Assembly: GCF_018531425.1 (NCBI RefSeq)
Contig: NZ_JAHBOI010000009.1
Location: 62,001-126,000, forward strand
DNA: 64,000 nucleotides
Source: Paenarthrobacter sp. DKR-5
Lineage (GTDB): Bacteria > Actinomycetota > Actinomycetes > Actinomycetales > Micrococcaceae
Reading direction: 5' to 3'
A program made the position numbers and the translations under genes. The notes below the pieces were generated by a model. That model was given only the letters and a program-made list of their open reading frames with translations, was not told where the DNA came from and did no database searches. Shown in pieces: positions 14,749 through 23,190 of this stretch (the stretch's first letter is position 1; each line of letters begins with the position of its first letter).

Positions 14749-16085
14749 ATCCCCAAACCCGCGTCGGCGTCACGGAACTGCGACGGGCCGCCATTGAAGC
14801 CCTGAAACTCAACGACCTTGGCACCATGACCAGCGCAGCACCCAACCTCTACCCGCACATGTGGAGCTGGGACGCCGCCTTCGTGGCCATTGGGCTGGCG
14901 CGCTGCGACGTCCCGCGTGCCATCACCGAACTGCGGAGCCTTCTGGCGGCGCAATGGTCAACAGGGATGATCCCCCACATCGTCTTCAACGAAAATTCCG
15001 CCGGCTACTTCCCGGGTTTCGACCGCTGGGGAACCGAGTCGGCGAAAGCCCGGCCGTCCGCAGTCAAGAGCAGCGGCATCTGCCAGCCGCCGGTGCACGC
15101 CATCGCGGTCCGCCACATTGTTGACCGCGGGCGGGAAAACGGAGGAAAGGACCAGGAAGCGGCCGAGTCATTCCTGCGCGACTCCTTCGACGGCTGGCTG
15201 GCGTGGCACCGCTGGCTCGCCGACGTCCGGGACCCCGACGGCGCGGGCTTGATCGAGATCCACCACGGTTGGGAATCCGGCTTCGACAATTCCCCTCGCT
15301 GGGACGGCCCGTATGCGCGCATCAACCCAGGGACAGTTGAACCGTTCACCCGGCGGGACACCCTCCACGTCGCCGACGCCAGCGAACGTCCTGACGACGC
15401 CGAGTACACCAAGTACCTGTGGCTCGTCCAGCAGATGGCCTCGGTGAACTATGACGACAAGGCCATGCAGGACGTGGTGGACTTCCGTGTCCGGGACGTG
15501 TTCTTCTCCGGGATCATGGCCGCGTCCAGCGATGTCCTCGCCGCCCTGGCGGACGACATCGGACGCGCTTCAGAGGCGGAGGAACTGAGGGGGCTGTCGC
15601 GGCGCTTCCGCGACGGCGTTGCCTCCACGGTCGATCCCCGCACCGGCTTGGCCCGCGACTATGACGTCCTGGCCGGGGAATGGATCGCCACCGACACGGT
15701 CTCCGGTTTTGCTCCCCTCGTGGCGGGGGGCGGGGCCCAATCCCTCGCTGCCCAGCGGGCCTTGCTCCTTGGTCCGGACTGGATGGGCTATCCCGGACTG
15801 CGCTTCCCACTGCCGCCGTCGACCTCCCCCTCCAGTCCCGCGTTCCGGCCCCGAACGTACTGGCGCGGTCCGGTCTGGCCGTTCCTAAACCTCCTGCTCG
15901 GCTGGGCGGCTCAGCGCAACGGGCAGGGCGACCTCTACGAGATGCTCAGGACCGCTTCGCTGGAGCAACTTGCGGACCTGAAGTTCAGTGAGTACTACGA
16001 GCCCTTCACCGGAGAACCGCTGGGTAGCCTGAACCAGGCGTGGACCGCCGCAGCCGCCTTGGAGTGGATCGGCTCCGACGCTTGA
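14745..16085 (+). CDS. GH63-type glycosidase (mannosylglycerate/glucosylglycerate hydrolase-like)
   Basis: A 446-residue (alpha/alpha)6-barrel glycosidase without a signal peptide, so cytosolic. MWSWDAAFVAIGLAR (residues 29-43), HHGWESGFDNSPRWDGP (the likely general-acid Asp) and FSEYYEPFTGEPLGSLNQ (the likely base Glu) match the GH63 branch containing mycobacterial glucosylglycerate hydrolase and Thermus mannosylglycerate hydrolase. The GTG start overlaps the stop of the ABC-ATPase remnant (GTGA), so it was once the last gene of a sugar-uptake operon and is probably now stranded. Substrate call is inference from motifs. Confidence 0.78.
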   Translation: MNPQTRVGVTELRRAAIEALKLNDLGTMTSAAPNLYPHMWSWDAAFVAIGLARCDVPRAITELRSLLAAQWSTGMIPHIVFNENSAGYFPGFDRWGTESAKARPSAVKSSGICQPPVHAIAVRHIVDRGRENGGKDQEAAESFLRDSFDGWLAWHRWLADVRDPDGAGLIEIHHGWESGFDNSPRWDGPYARINPGTVEPFTRRDTLHVADASERPDDAEYTKYLWLVQQMASVNYDDKAMQDVVDFRVRDVFFSGIMAASSDVLAALADDIGRASEAEELRGLSRRFRDGVASTVDPRTGLARDYDVLAGEWIATDTVSGFAPLVAGGGAQSLAAQRALLLGPDWMGYPGLRFPLPPSTSPSSPAFRPRTYWRGPVWPFLNLLLGWAAQRNGQGDLYEMLRTASLEQLADLKFSEYYEPFTGEPLGSLNQAWTAAAALEWIGSDA

Positions 16086-16210
16086 TTCTTGCCGCCTGCG
16101 ACACTTCCGGGGCAGCATGGCGGACGGCCGGCGGCCGAGATGACGATCAGCCGGACAGGAGGACCGATGACAATCGAATGTATCTATCAGGATCAGCGGC
16201 GCCACCTCGC

Positions 16211-16410
16211 GGTCATCTTCTGGACCTGATCCGGGCCGCCAGCGGCATGTCGCGCCAGCACTCCCCGCCTTCACCGGTGTGTCCCGCGCCGCGCTCTATC
16301 GACGGCTCGAGACTCTGCAGCGCCGGAGTTTGATTTACGAAGCGGGGAGCATGGAAGCGGCCGGAGGGCGCCGCTTCCGCAAGATCCGCTTTGACGGCCG
16401 CCGATTCTAC
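16211..16410 (+). pseudogene. Frameshifted N-terminal stub of a ROK-family regulator
   Basis: Frame 2 reads GHLLDLIRAASGMSR. After a shift near 16258, frame 1 continues with FTGVSRAALYRRLETL, then LIYEAGSMEAAGGRRFRKIRFD. Together these look like the winged helix-turn-helix and the GGRR-x-RFD strand that open ROK-family repressors. The sugar-kinase-like body is absent because the opposite-strand SnoaL-like gene begins there. It was probably the regulator of the adjacent decayed sugar operon. Confidence 0.5.
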
Positions 16411-16799
16411 GACCAGAAGTCGGCGTTCGCAGCGGTGTCCTCGGAGAACTCGCGACCGTCGCAAACCTTGCCGTCCCGCAGGCTGAACAAGACAACGATC
16501 TGTTGGTCCAGTTCCCGGCCGTTGCGCTTGGCGTGGTTGGATTGCACCCCGACGGCATAATCCTCCCCTGCCAGTACGTCTTCCAAGGTCAGCCGCAATG
16601 TCCCGTCCGAACGCGAGAACAACTCACCGAAGTAAGAGAAGATCGCGTCTTTGCCTTGCTTATCGCCAGAGAGGGCTCCGTTGCCACCGACGTGCCACGC
16701 CGCGTCGTCGGTGAAGAGCGTGCCAAGAGTGGCCATGTCCCCTGCCATGAAGGCTTCATAGCCGCGCCGAACCAGGGCCTCGTTTTCCTTTGCTCCCAT
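16407..16799 (-). CDS. SnoaL/NTF2-like protein
   Basis: A 130-residue protein with the cone-shaped NTF2/SnoaL fold (LVRRGYEAFMAGDMATLGTLF, then DDAAWHVGGNGALSG, then GKVCDGREFSED). Members include ketosteroid-isomerase-like enzymes, cyclases and ligand-binding proteins, and no specific reaction can be assigned. ATG at 16799 is preferred over GTG at 16808 because GGAAGG lies eight bases before it. It is monocistronic. Confidence 0.8.
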   Translation of the reverse strand: MGAKENEALVRRGYEAFMAGDMATLGTLFTDDAAWHVGGNGALSGDKQGKDAIFSYFGELFSRSDGTLRLTLEDVLAGEDYAVGVQSNHAKRNGRELDQQIVVLFSLRDGKVCDGREFSEDTAANADFWS

Positions 16800-17177
16800 T
16801 GCTGACACCTTCCGTTTCCTGTCGTCGTTGAAGGACGGTCCGCCAGCGAGATCAGGCTACGCGCCTGGGCCGCTTCCGGTACGGGGCTTTCGTCCCGAAA
16901 CGTGCGCCGGACAACGGACGGTTCTCACGCTGCGCGCGGCGGCGCCCGGGAACTCAGGGACGCTCTCCCACGGCCTCAACCGGCGGTTCGCTGTTCGGAT
17001 GGCATGGGCAAGCGCCTGGAATTGGGGGTGAGGCGGGGCATGCTCTTGGGAGCGTGCCCCGCCTCCTTTCACCGGCCATCCCTGCGCCCGACTCTCGGGT
17101 TACCTGTTGCGATGGAGTATGCAGGGGTGTCGGCCGGCGGGTCTAATAGGTGCGCGGACAGGACAAGGAAGGCCCTC
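16800..17177. other. Gene-free interval
   Basis: About 380 bases between the SnoaL-like start and the stop of the GntR gene. Apart from the hairpin at 17030-17065 I see no supportable gene, repeat or RNA here. Short open frames in it lack ribosome-binding sites and look like chance. Confidence 0.5.
17030..17065. terminator. Hairpin terminator downstream of the tcuA-gntR unit
   Basis: Arms of 16 bases (GAGGCGGGGCATGCTC and GAGCGTGCCCCGCCTC, one G.U pair) enclose TTGG. It lies 113 bases beyond the stop of the minus-strand GntR gene and is followed by CTTTC only on the plus strand. Confidence 0.55.
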
Positions 17178-17816
17178 CTAGAGTGTGTTCGGATCCTCCG
17201 CATACATCTTCAATCTGATGTTCAGGGCTTCCGACATGTGGCGGGCCGCGATCTGCCCTGCTGCCTCCTGATCCTTTGCCTCAATGGCCCGGAGAAGCTC
17301 TGCGTAGTCTGCGAGTACCTCAGCCCATCTGCCTGGGAAGGTCAGCGTGGTCAAGGTGTAACGGCGCACCTGTTGGTCGAGGCGTTCGAGCAGTCCGATG
17401 AGTGAGGGGCTGTGCGTGGCGTGCCAGAGCTGTGAATGGAAGGTTCGGTTCGTTTCTGCGAGGGCCCGTCCGTCGGCGGTGTCCAGCTCTCGCATCTTCT
17501 GCAGGGTGGCCTCGAGCAGTCGCAGGTCCAGGGGCGTCGATTTGGCTGCGGCCTTTGACGCGGCGGCCTGTTCGAGGACGATCCTTGATTCGTAGATGTC
17601 GATGATTTCTTCGGCTGAGTGCGTACGGACCACCACCACCTTGCCCCGGCGTTGAACGAGCCCGTCCTGCTCGAGGCGTTGGAGGGCCTCCCGAACCGGC
17701 GTCCGCGACGCCCCGTACCGCTCGGTTAGCTTAGCTTCCGTCAGCGGTTCGTCGGAGGTGAAAACCTGCGCCAGGATGTCCCGGCGAAGCTGCTCATGGA
17801 CCGGGGTGGTGGCCAT
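17178..17816 (-). CDS. GntR-family regulator with FCD domain
   Basis: A 212-residue regulator: winged helix at residues 8-70 (HEQLRRDILAQVF, then LTERYGASRTPVREALQRLEQDG) and an all-helical FCD ligand domain with metal-ligand candidates in NRTFHSQLWHATHS and AARHMSEALNIRLKMY. FCD regulators usually sense carboxylic acids. ATG at 17816 follows AGGAAGAGG. It lies 65 bases downstream of the tcuA-like gene and is related to the second FCD regulator at 19974 (shared tails HMSEALNIRLKMY and HMDEAKNIRIQMY). Confidence 0.88.
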   Translation of the reverse strand: MATTPVHEQLRRDILAQVFTSDEPLTEAKLTERYGASRTPVREALQRLEQDGLVQRRGKVVVVRTHSAEEIIDIYESRIVLEQAAASKAAAKSTPLDLRLLEATLQKMRELDTADGRALAETNRTFHSQLWHATHSPSLIGLLERLDQQVRRYTLTTLTFPGRWAEVLADYAELLRAIEAKDQEAAGQIAARHMSEALNIRLKMYAEDPNTL

Positions 17817-17881
17817 TTGTCCTCTTCCTGTTGGCGGTGGTGCGTGCCGGCCGGTGGGGTGCACCGGCCGGCCTGTGGCGT

Positions 17882-19342
17882 TCAAGCGACGGAGCCGGCC
17901 CGACGTCCAAAGACGGCGCCGGCTGCAAGACCGGATCCTCCCGGATAGTTTCCGCTGAAGAGGCCGCCGAGAGCTTCTCCGCATGCGTAGAGCCCGTCGA
18001 TCGGTGCATCGTGTTCACCCAGCACCCGGCCCCACGTGTCTGTCTTCAAGCCCCCGAAGGTGAAGGTAATGCCGCAGGTCACCGGGAAGGCGTAGAAGGG
18101 AGGGGACGCGAGGCTGCGGGCCCAGTTGCTTTTCGGTGGGGTGGTGCGCGCCTTCCTTCCGTCCTTGATGTTGGGGTCGAAGGGCACCGCGTCGCTGATG
18201 GAAGCATTGAAGCTCCGCACTGTTTCCTCAAGCCCATCGGGGTCGATCCCGGCTCGTAGCGCCAGCTCGTCGACGGTGTCGGCGCACACGACCGAGACAC
18301 CGGGCATGTCATATTCTTCGGCACGAAGCATGCCGCGGGAGGATGAGTCGAAGATTTGGAAAGCGGCTGAGCCGGGTTGGGAAAGGATGTCACGGCCGTA
18401 CCGCGCGTAAGTGTAGTTGCGGTAATCGGCCCCTTCATCCACGAAGCGGACGCCGTCTCTGTTGACGATGATCCCGAGGGGATAGCCGCCGCGGGTGAGC
18501 TGGTTGGTCAGCTCGAGGTTGCTTTCGTTGTTCGGGTGCCACGCGTCCCAAGCCACACTGTGACAGCTCGACCAGTCGCCGCCTCTTGCCGCTCCGGCGT
18601 CCAACGCCGCAAGGATCATTTCCCCGGTATTGCCAGGGGTGCCACGAACCTTGGCATTTTGCCACCCTTCACCCAGGTAGCGGCCCCGCAGTTCCGGTGA
18701 TGCTTCGAAGCCACCGGAGGCAATGATCACGGATTCGGCCTCGATAATCCCCCCGCCCGACGCCGATCTGTAGTGGATGCCGGTCACCCGGCCGTTCTCC
18801 ACGGTCAATCCGCTGGCGGCACACCCGTAGAGGACTTCAACCCCGCGGTGCCTCGCCGCCGCGCGGTGATCGGCCATGAGGCCTTTCCCTCCGCCCACAT
18901 TGCCCACGTGCAGGCCACCCCAGAACAAGTAGCCACCGTCCGAAGTCCGGTATGCCTGGCGCTCGTACATCAGACGGTACTTCAGGCCCATCCCGTGCAG
19001 CCAGCGCATGGTCGGGTTGCTCTCCTGCACAAGGACTGAAGAAAGTGCCGGGTCGTTGCGGCCCTCGGAGACTTTCGACAGGTCGGCGAGGTAATCGGCG
19101 GCAGTGTAGGCAGGAACCTCGGTCACGGCATGGCGCTCGTCCGGTTCGACGAACTCCAGGAGCTCCTCCAACCCTTGGTGGGTGATACGGGTGGCTCCGG
19201 CAGTGTAGAAGCTGTTACCGCCCGAGGCTGGTTCCTCAGCCTTTTCCACCAGGACAACCTCGCGACCCCGCTCGGAGGCAGCAAGGGCGGCAGTAAATCC
19301 GGCGTTTCCGCCGCCAATCACAAGCACTTCGGTTCTGATCAT
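17882..19342 (-). CDS. tcuA: FAD-dependent tricarballylate dehydrogenase-like (TcuA)
   Basis: A 486-residue flavoprotein of the fumarate-reductase/succinate-dehydrogenase group. VLVIGGGNAGFTAALAASE (residues 6-24) binds FAD, VEKAEEPASGGNSFYTAG follows, and the C-terminus GGLFSGNYPGGSGLAAGAVF is characteristic of TcuA, which oxidises tricarballylate to cis-aconitate. ATG at 19342 has GAGGATT before it. The usual electron-transfer partner TcuB is not in the window. The promoter holds a GCATAC/GTATAC repeat likely bound by one of the two FCD regulators. Another 3-carboxylate dehydrogenase role cannot be excluded. Confidence 0.75.
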   Translation of the reverse strand: MIRTEVLVIGGGNAGFTAALAASERGREVVLVEKAEEPASGGNSFYTAGATRITHQGLEELLEFVEPDERHAVTEVPAYTAADYLADLSKVSEGRNDPALSSVLVQESNPTMRWLHGMGLKYRLMYERQAYRTSDGGYLFWGGLHVGNVGGGKGLMADHRAAARHRGVEVLYGCAASGLTVENGRVTGIHYRSASGGGIIEAESVIIASGGFEASPELRGRYLGEGWQNAKVRGTPGNTGEMILAALDAGAARGGDWSSCHSVAWDAWHPNNESNLELTNQLTRGGYPLGIIVNRDGVRFVDEGADYRNYTYARYGRDILSQPGSAAFQIFDSSSRGMLRAEEYDMPGVSVVCADTVDELALRAGIDPDGLEETVRSFNASISDAVPFDPNIKDGRKARTTPPKSNWARSLASPPFYAFPVTCGITFTFGGLKTDTWGRVLGEHDAPIDGLYACGEALGGLFSGNYPGGSGLAAGAVFGRRAGSVA

Positions 19343-19370
19343 CGACAATCCTCCTCGCAGCTCCATCGCT

Positions 19371-19386
19371 GCATACGATTGTATAC
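19371..19386. promoter_or_regulatory. GCATAC-GATT-GTATAC operator upstream of the tcuA-like gene
   Basis: Six-base arms with one mismatch, 29 bases before the tcuA-like start. The half-site resembles GCATACCGTTTG and GTATACCGTTTG in the GntR/prpF intergenic region (20719, 20844), which suggests a common FCD-GntR regulator. Confidence 0.55.
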
Positions 19387-19436
19387 ATAGGTGCGCCGAT
19401 GTGTGCATCAGACTCGCCCGGAGCCTTCGGGGGTGC

Positions 19437-19862
19437 TTAGTCCGTCTTCACGATGTAGACGTCGCAGGGGGCATGGTGGGCAACCGAGTTCGCAACACTG
19501 CCGAGCACCCGGCCGATGCCCTTCATTCCACGGTTCCCGACGACGATAGTGCCTGCGTGGAGCCGCAGCGCCTCTCGCGTGAGTGCCTCGTGCGGCTTGC
19601 CGGCCTCCGCCACGGCCGAGGCTTGAATTCCGGTTTCCTCGGCAAGCAGGGCGGCGGTTCGCTGCGCTATCCTCAGCGCTTCAGATGCATTCGAGATGGT
19701 CCAGGCTTCGCCGGCGATCTCTTTGACTTCCGTCTTTTCGTTGCCGTAGGCAGTCACCAAGTGCAACGACGCGTTTCTTTCCGCTGCGAGCCGGGCGGCC
19801 GCCTGCGCCGCCCGATGGGCCGTTTCACTTCCGTCCACTCCGACGACGATGGATCCGTGCAC
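19437..19862 (-). CDS. Universal stress protein (UspA family)
   Basis: A 141-residue single-domain Usp. IVVGVDGSETAHRAAQ at the N-terminus and the ATP-binding loop GNRGMKGIGRVLGSVANSV (G-x2-G-x9-G-S) near residue 107 classify it as an ATP-binding member. The GTG start follows GGAG at five bases. It sits between the tcuA unit and the second FCD-GntR gene in the same orientation, but 94- and 111-base gaps make it probably independent. Confidence 0.9.
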   Translation of the reverse strand: MHGSIVVGVDGSETAHRAAQAAARLAAERNASLHLVTAYGNEKTEVKEIAGEAWTISNASEALRIAQRTAALLAEETGIQASAVAEAGKPHEALTREALRLHAGTIVVGNRGMKGIGRVLGSVANSVAHHAPCDVYIVKTD

Positions 19863-19973
19863 AGCTACTCCTTCGGGGTTGGTGCCCTTGTCCAGGGCAG
19901 GGAAAATCCTGGGGCCGACCTGGCGCGAAGCCGAGGGAAGAGCCGGTCCTGCTAAATTTCCACGCCGAGCGCC

Positions 19974-20642
19974 TCAGCGCTGAGCGTTCTGGCTGATTTC
20001 CTGCGCATCGATGTACATCTGGATCCGAATGTTCTTAGCTTCATCCATGTGGGCGCTGGCGATCTTGCCGGCTTCCTCGGCATCGCGGTCACGGATAGCC
20101 GCCACGAGCTCCTCATGCTCCTTCAGAACCCGGTCCCAGCGTTCCCGTGTTGAAAGCGTCGTGCCCGGGTACCGGATGAAATGCACAAGAATCCGGTCAA
20201 GCAGATCCAGGAGCGCAGCGCTATGGCTCGCAGCCCAGACCCGCTCGTGAAAGGTGCGGTTGACGGCAGCCAGCTCCGCAGGCGCAGCAGCATCGAAATC
20301 GACATCCACCATCGCCTGATGGGCCCGCTCAATAAGCATCAGATCCATATCCGTGTGGCGAAGGGCCGCGGTCTTGGCGGCAGCCTCCTCCAGGAAGGTC
20401 CGCACCTCGTAGAGGTCGAGCATCTCTTCCGGACGGTATTCACGCACTTGCATGCGTGAGCCGAAGCGCTCGACCAGCCCTTCCGTCTCCAAACGCCTCA
20501 GGGCTTCCCTGATGGGAGTCCGCGAAACGTTGTACTTCTTGGCCAAAGCGCTCTCGACGAGCTGGGCCCGCGGCGGAAACTCCTGCGAAATGATGGCATT
20601 TCTGATCATCAGGTAAGGGCTCATCACAGGTTGTGACGTCAC
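19974..20642 (-). CDS. GntR-family regulator with FCD domain
   Basis: A 222-residue paralogue of the regulator at 17178. The winged helix contains LAKKYNVSRTPIREALRRLETEG (from about residue 34), and the FCD domain contains NRTFHERVWAASHS and SAHMDEAKNIRIQMYID. It is divergent from the prpF-ABC operon across a 315-base region with several GTATAC-type palindromes, so autoregulation and control of prpF are likely. GTG at 20642 follows GGAGG. Nearby in-frame GTG and ATG codons at 20627 and 20624 are alternatives. Confidence 0.88.
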   Translation of the reverse strand: MTSQPVMSPYLMIRNAIISQEFPPRAQLVESALAKKYNVSRTPIREALRRLETEGLVERFGSRMQVREYRPEEMLDLYEVRTFLEEAAAKTAALRHTDMDLMLIERAHQAMVDVDFDAAAPAELAAVNRTFHERVWAASHSAALLDLLDRILVHFIRYPGTTLSTRERWDRVLKEHEELVAAIRDRDAEEAGKIASAHMDEAKNIRIQMYIDAQEISQNAQR

Positions 20643-20718
20643 GCGATGCCTCCGGTCTCCATACAGGAAAGTGGGATGACGCCGTGCGCCATACCCCGAG
20701 ACGCAATTCTAACCCGCT

Positions 20719-20731
20719 GCATACCGTTTGT
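20719..20731. promoter_or_regulatory. GCATACCGTTTGT FCD-GntR operator candidate
   Basis: Shares TACCGTTTGT with the copy at 20847-20856, 125 bases away, in the GntR/prpF divergent promoter. It is followed by TCTGT-AG-ACAGA (20735-20746), a small palindrome. It lies close to the minus-strand GntR start, so it probably serves autoregulation. Confidence 0.45.
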
Positions 20732-20839
20732 CGTGTCTGTAGACAGAGGTCCGTGCGGCCCTTCATGTTCCCCGGCCTCACTGCGCGCATCTTCTAGCGG
20801 TTGTATTCACTGCCGCACGACTGTTGCGCCCTTCGCGCC

Positions 20840-20856
20840 AACGGTATACCGTTTGT
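20840..20856. promoter_or_regulatory. AACGGTATACCGTT perfect palindrome (operator)
   Basis: A 14-base perfect palindrome followed by TGT, about 100 bases before the prpF-like start. GTATAC-centred palindromes are typical of FCD-type GntR operators. The rest of the 20643-20957 interval contains promoter-like AT-rich sequence but no gene. Confidence 0.6.
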
Positions 20857-20957
20857 GAGCAACGACATACAGGTGGAGTTCACGGGATTCTTTTCGACTC
20901 TCCTCTTGCAGATTCACCCCAACTGCATGCAGTCCGTGCAGTCTTCAAGGAGAAACA

Positions 20958-22055
20958 ATGGCGCTTCTGTCCGGGACCAAGCCACAGGCGGCCCGACCCT
21001 CGGTCGTCTCTGTCCCCTCAACGCTCGTTCGCGGCGGTACCAGCAAGTGTTGGATTTTCCGTGCGCAAGATCTGCCTGCAGACGTCGATGCGACAGAACG
21101 GCTCCTGATCCGCACCTTCGGTTCCCCCGACCTACGGCAGATTGACGGTGTGGGCGGCGCCTCCTCGACAACAAGCAAAGCCATTGTCGTGGACGGCGTG
21201 GACGGGGACGGAACGGTGCGGTACCGGTTCGCTCAGGTTGCCATCGACAAGCCCGCCGTCGAGTGGGCGAGCAATTGCGGCAATTGCGCCACGGCACTGG
21301 GGCTCTACGCTCTCCACAGCGGCCTGGTCGCTCCCGCAGCCGAGGTCACCCGTGTAACCATTTTGAATGTTCTGACCGGGCTTCGGCTTGTCTGCGAGAT
21401 CCCGACACCGGGCGCACACGTGCCGGTCTACGGCGGCCGTAGGCTCGATGGCCAGCACTATCCGGGCGTACCAGTGGACGTCATCTTCCAAAAGGACACC
21501 TGGTCCAGTTACGGCCCGCAGTACCCCACGGGGAGCCCCATTGACGAAATAGAGCTTGACGGCCACCGCTATCAGGCAACCCTGATCGACGCCGGCGCCC
21601 CGGCCGCGCTCTTCCATGCCCCCGACCTGGGACTTTCCGGCAGGGAGGAGGCCGCAGAGCTGGACGGTCTCGTTCGGTTGGCGCCCGCACTACGGGCGGC
21701 CGCGGCACAAAAGATGAACCTTCCCGCTGGCCTCAGCTCGGTCCCGAAGGTCGGCGTGGTGGGCGCACCGCCGGAAGGATCATCAGGAATATCGGCCCGA
21801 ATGATTTCCATGAGCGCACTGCACCCCGCCATCGGCCTGACCAGTGCCGTTGCCGTCGCCGCAGCTTTCGGGACGCCTGGAACCGTCGTGCAGCGGCAGG
21901 CAGTGGCTGCCGCTGACAACAACGCCGGACTGCTGATCCACCTGCTCAAGAACAAAACCATTGTGGGCCTTGACGCACCCGAGCCCTCCGAAGCCTCGTT
22001 CCAGCGCTCAGCCCGCGTCATCAGCGAAGGCACCGTCCTGGTGCCGCGCGACTGA
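20958..22055 (+). CDS. prpF: PrpF-family aconitate isomerase/tautomerase
   Basis: A 365-residue protein of the PrpF family (diaminopimelate-epimerase-like fold), whose members isomerise 2-methylaconitate, trans-aconitate or 4-oxalomesaconate. STLVRGGTSKCWIF (from residue 20, with the conserved Lys), VGGASSTTSK, ASNCGNCATALG and RMISMSALHPAIGLT are family signatures. It heads a four-gene operon with an AfuABC-type importer, 37 bases before the ATPase start. Next to a TcuA-like enzyme it most plausibly acts on an aconitate isomer. Confidence 0.85.
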   Translation: MALLSGTKPQAARPSVVSVPSTLVRGGTSKCWIFRAQDLPADVDATERLLIRTFGSPDLRQIDGVGGASSTTSKAIVVDGVDGDGTVRYRFAQVAIDKPAVEWASNCGNCATALGLYALHSGLVAPAAEVTRVTILNVLTGLRLVCEIPTPGAHVPVYGGRRLDGQHYPGVPVDVIFQKDTWSSYGPQYPTGSPIDEIELDGHRYQATLIDAGAPAALFHAPDLGLSGREEAAELDGLVRLAPALRAAAAQKMNLPAGLSSVPKVGVVGAPPEGSSGISARMISMSALHPAIGLTSAVAVAAAFGTPGTVVQRQAVAAADNNAGLLIHLLKNKTIVGLDAPEPSEASFQRSARVISEGTVLVPRD

Positions 22056-22092
22056 AAATCCGAACCGGCAACCACCAGCCCAAGGAAAAGCC

Positions 22093-23190
22093 ATGAAGAT
22101 CAGCATCCAAAACCTGCAACTGAAATACGGAAGCTTCACAGCCATCGAGAACCTCAACCTCGACATCGAAGACGGTGAAGCCCTCGTCCTCCTGGGACAG
22201 TCAGGCTGCGGCAAGACCAGCACCATGCGCTGCATCGCCGGTCTGGAAGAACCTACCTCCGGGCGGATCATCATCGATGACATCGTTGTCTTCGACTCCG
22301 AAAAGGGAATCAACCTCCCGCCGAACAAGCGCAACGTAGGGATGGTCTTCCAGTCCTACGCGGTCTGGCCGCACATGACCGTCGCCCAAAACGTCGCCTA
22401 CTCGCTCAAGCGCAAGAAGCTCGCCACGAAGGAAATCGACGAAAGAGTCACCGAGGCCCTCACCCTGGTGGGCCTGGACCAGTTTGCCGAGCGCGGAGCG
22501 AGTTTGCTCAGCGGCGGACAAATGCAGCGGGTAGCCCTCGCCCGCAGTCTGGTCATGCGGCCAAGCGTCCTCATGCTGGACGAACCACTCTCCAACCTTG
22601 ATGCACGCCTGCGTGACCGCCTCCGCGTCGAACTGCGCGAGATTCAGCTCAAGCTCGGACTCACCTGCGTGTACGTCACGCACGACCAGCACGAAGCGTT
22701 TGCACTGGCGGACCGCATCGCGCTGCTCCAGGGCGGCCGCATCGTCCAGATGGGCGCACCCCGGCACATGTACGAGGCCCCCGCCAGCGCATCCATCGCC
22801 CATTTCCTCGGCGTCTCCAACATCATGGAATGTACGGAGATCACGGCCGCTGACGGACAGACCGCTGCACGTATTGCTGCCAGTGACCTGACCATCCACG
22901 CCACCCAACCGCCAGCCCAAGCCGCTCTCTCCCCCAAAGTGTGCATCCGGGCCGAAGACCTGCAAGTGACCGCAGCACCCACGGGCAGCGTGAACTCCTG
23001 GCCGGGGACGGTGCGTGTAGCCGGCTTCCAAGGCAACGACGTGCGCTACGCCGTCGAACTTGAAGCCGGCCCGGAGCTCGATGTCCTCGGTGGCCTCAAG
23101 CGGGGCGAGCAGCATAATGTGGGCGACCGCGTCTGGGTCACCGTGAACGCACGCGAAGTGCAGATCCTGCCGGCGGAGGTCTTCGCATGA
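22093..23190 (+). CDS. ABC-transporter ATP-binding protein (AfuC/PotA type)
   Basis: A 365-residue ATPase: Walker A LLGQSGCGKTSTMRCIAG (from residue 35), Q-loop MVFQSYAVWPHM, signature LLSGGQMQRVALARSL, Walker B VLMLDEPLSNLD and H-loop YVTHDQHEA, followed by a TOBE-type C-terminal domain. It belongs to the iron(III)/aminoethylphosphonate/putrescine importer ATPases. ATG at 22093 follows AAGGAAAAG. Its stop overlaps the permease start (ATGA), indicating translational coupling. Confidence 0.93.
   Translation: MKISIQNLQLKYGSFTAIENLNLDIEDGEALVLLGQSGCGKTSTMRCIAGLEEPTSGRIIIDDIVVFDSEKGINLPPNKRNVGMVFQSYAVWPHMTVAQNVAYSLKRKKLATKEIDERVTEALTLVGLDQFAERGASLLSGGQMQRVALARSLVMRPSVLMLDEPLSNLDARLRDRLRVELREIQLKLGLTCVYVTHDQHEAFALADRIALLQGGRIVQMGAPRHMYEAPASASIAHFLGVSNIMECTEITAADGQTAARIAASDLTIHATQPPAQAALSPKVCIRAEDLQVTAAPTGSVNSWPGTVRVAGFQGNDVRYAVELEAGPELDVLGGLKRGEQHNVGDRVWVTVNAREVQILPAEVFA

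Noticed and set aside
16902-17405. 167-codon plus-strand frame
   Set aside because: Half of it is antisense to the GntR gene, with no ribosome-binding site or domain.
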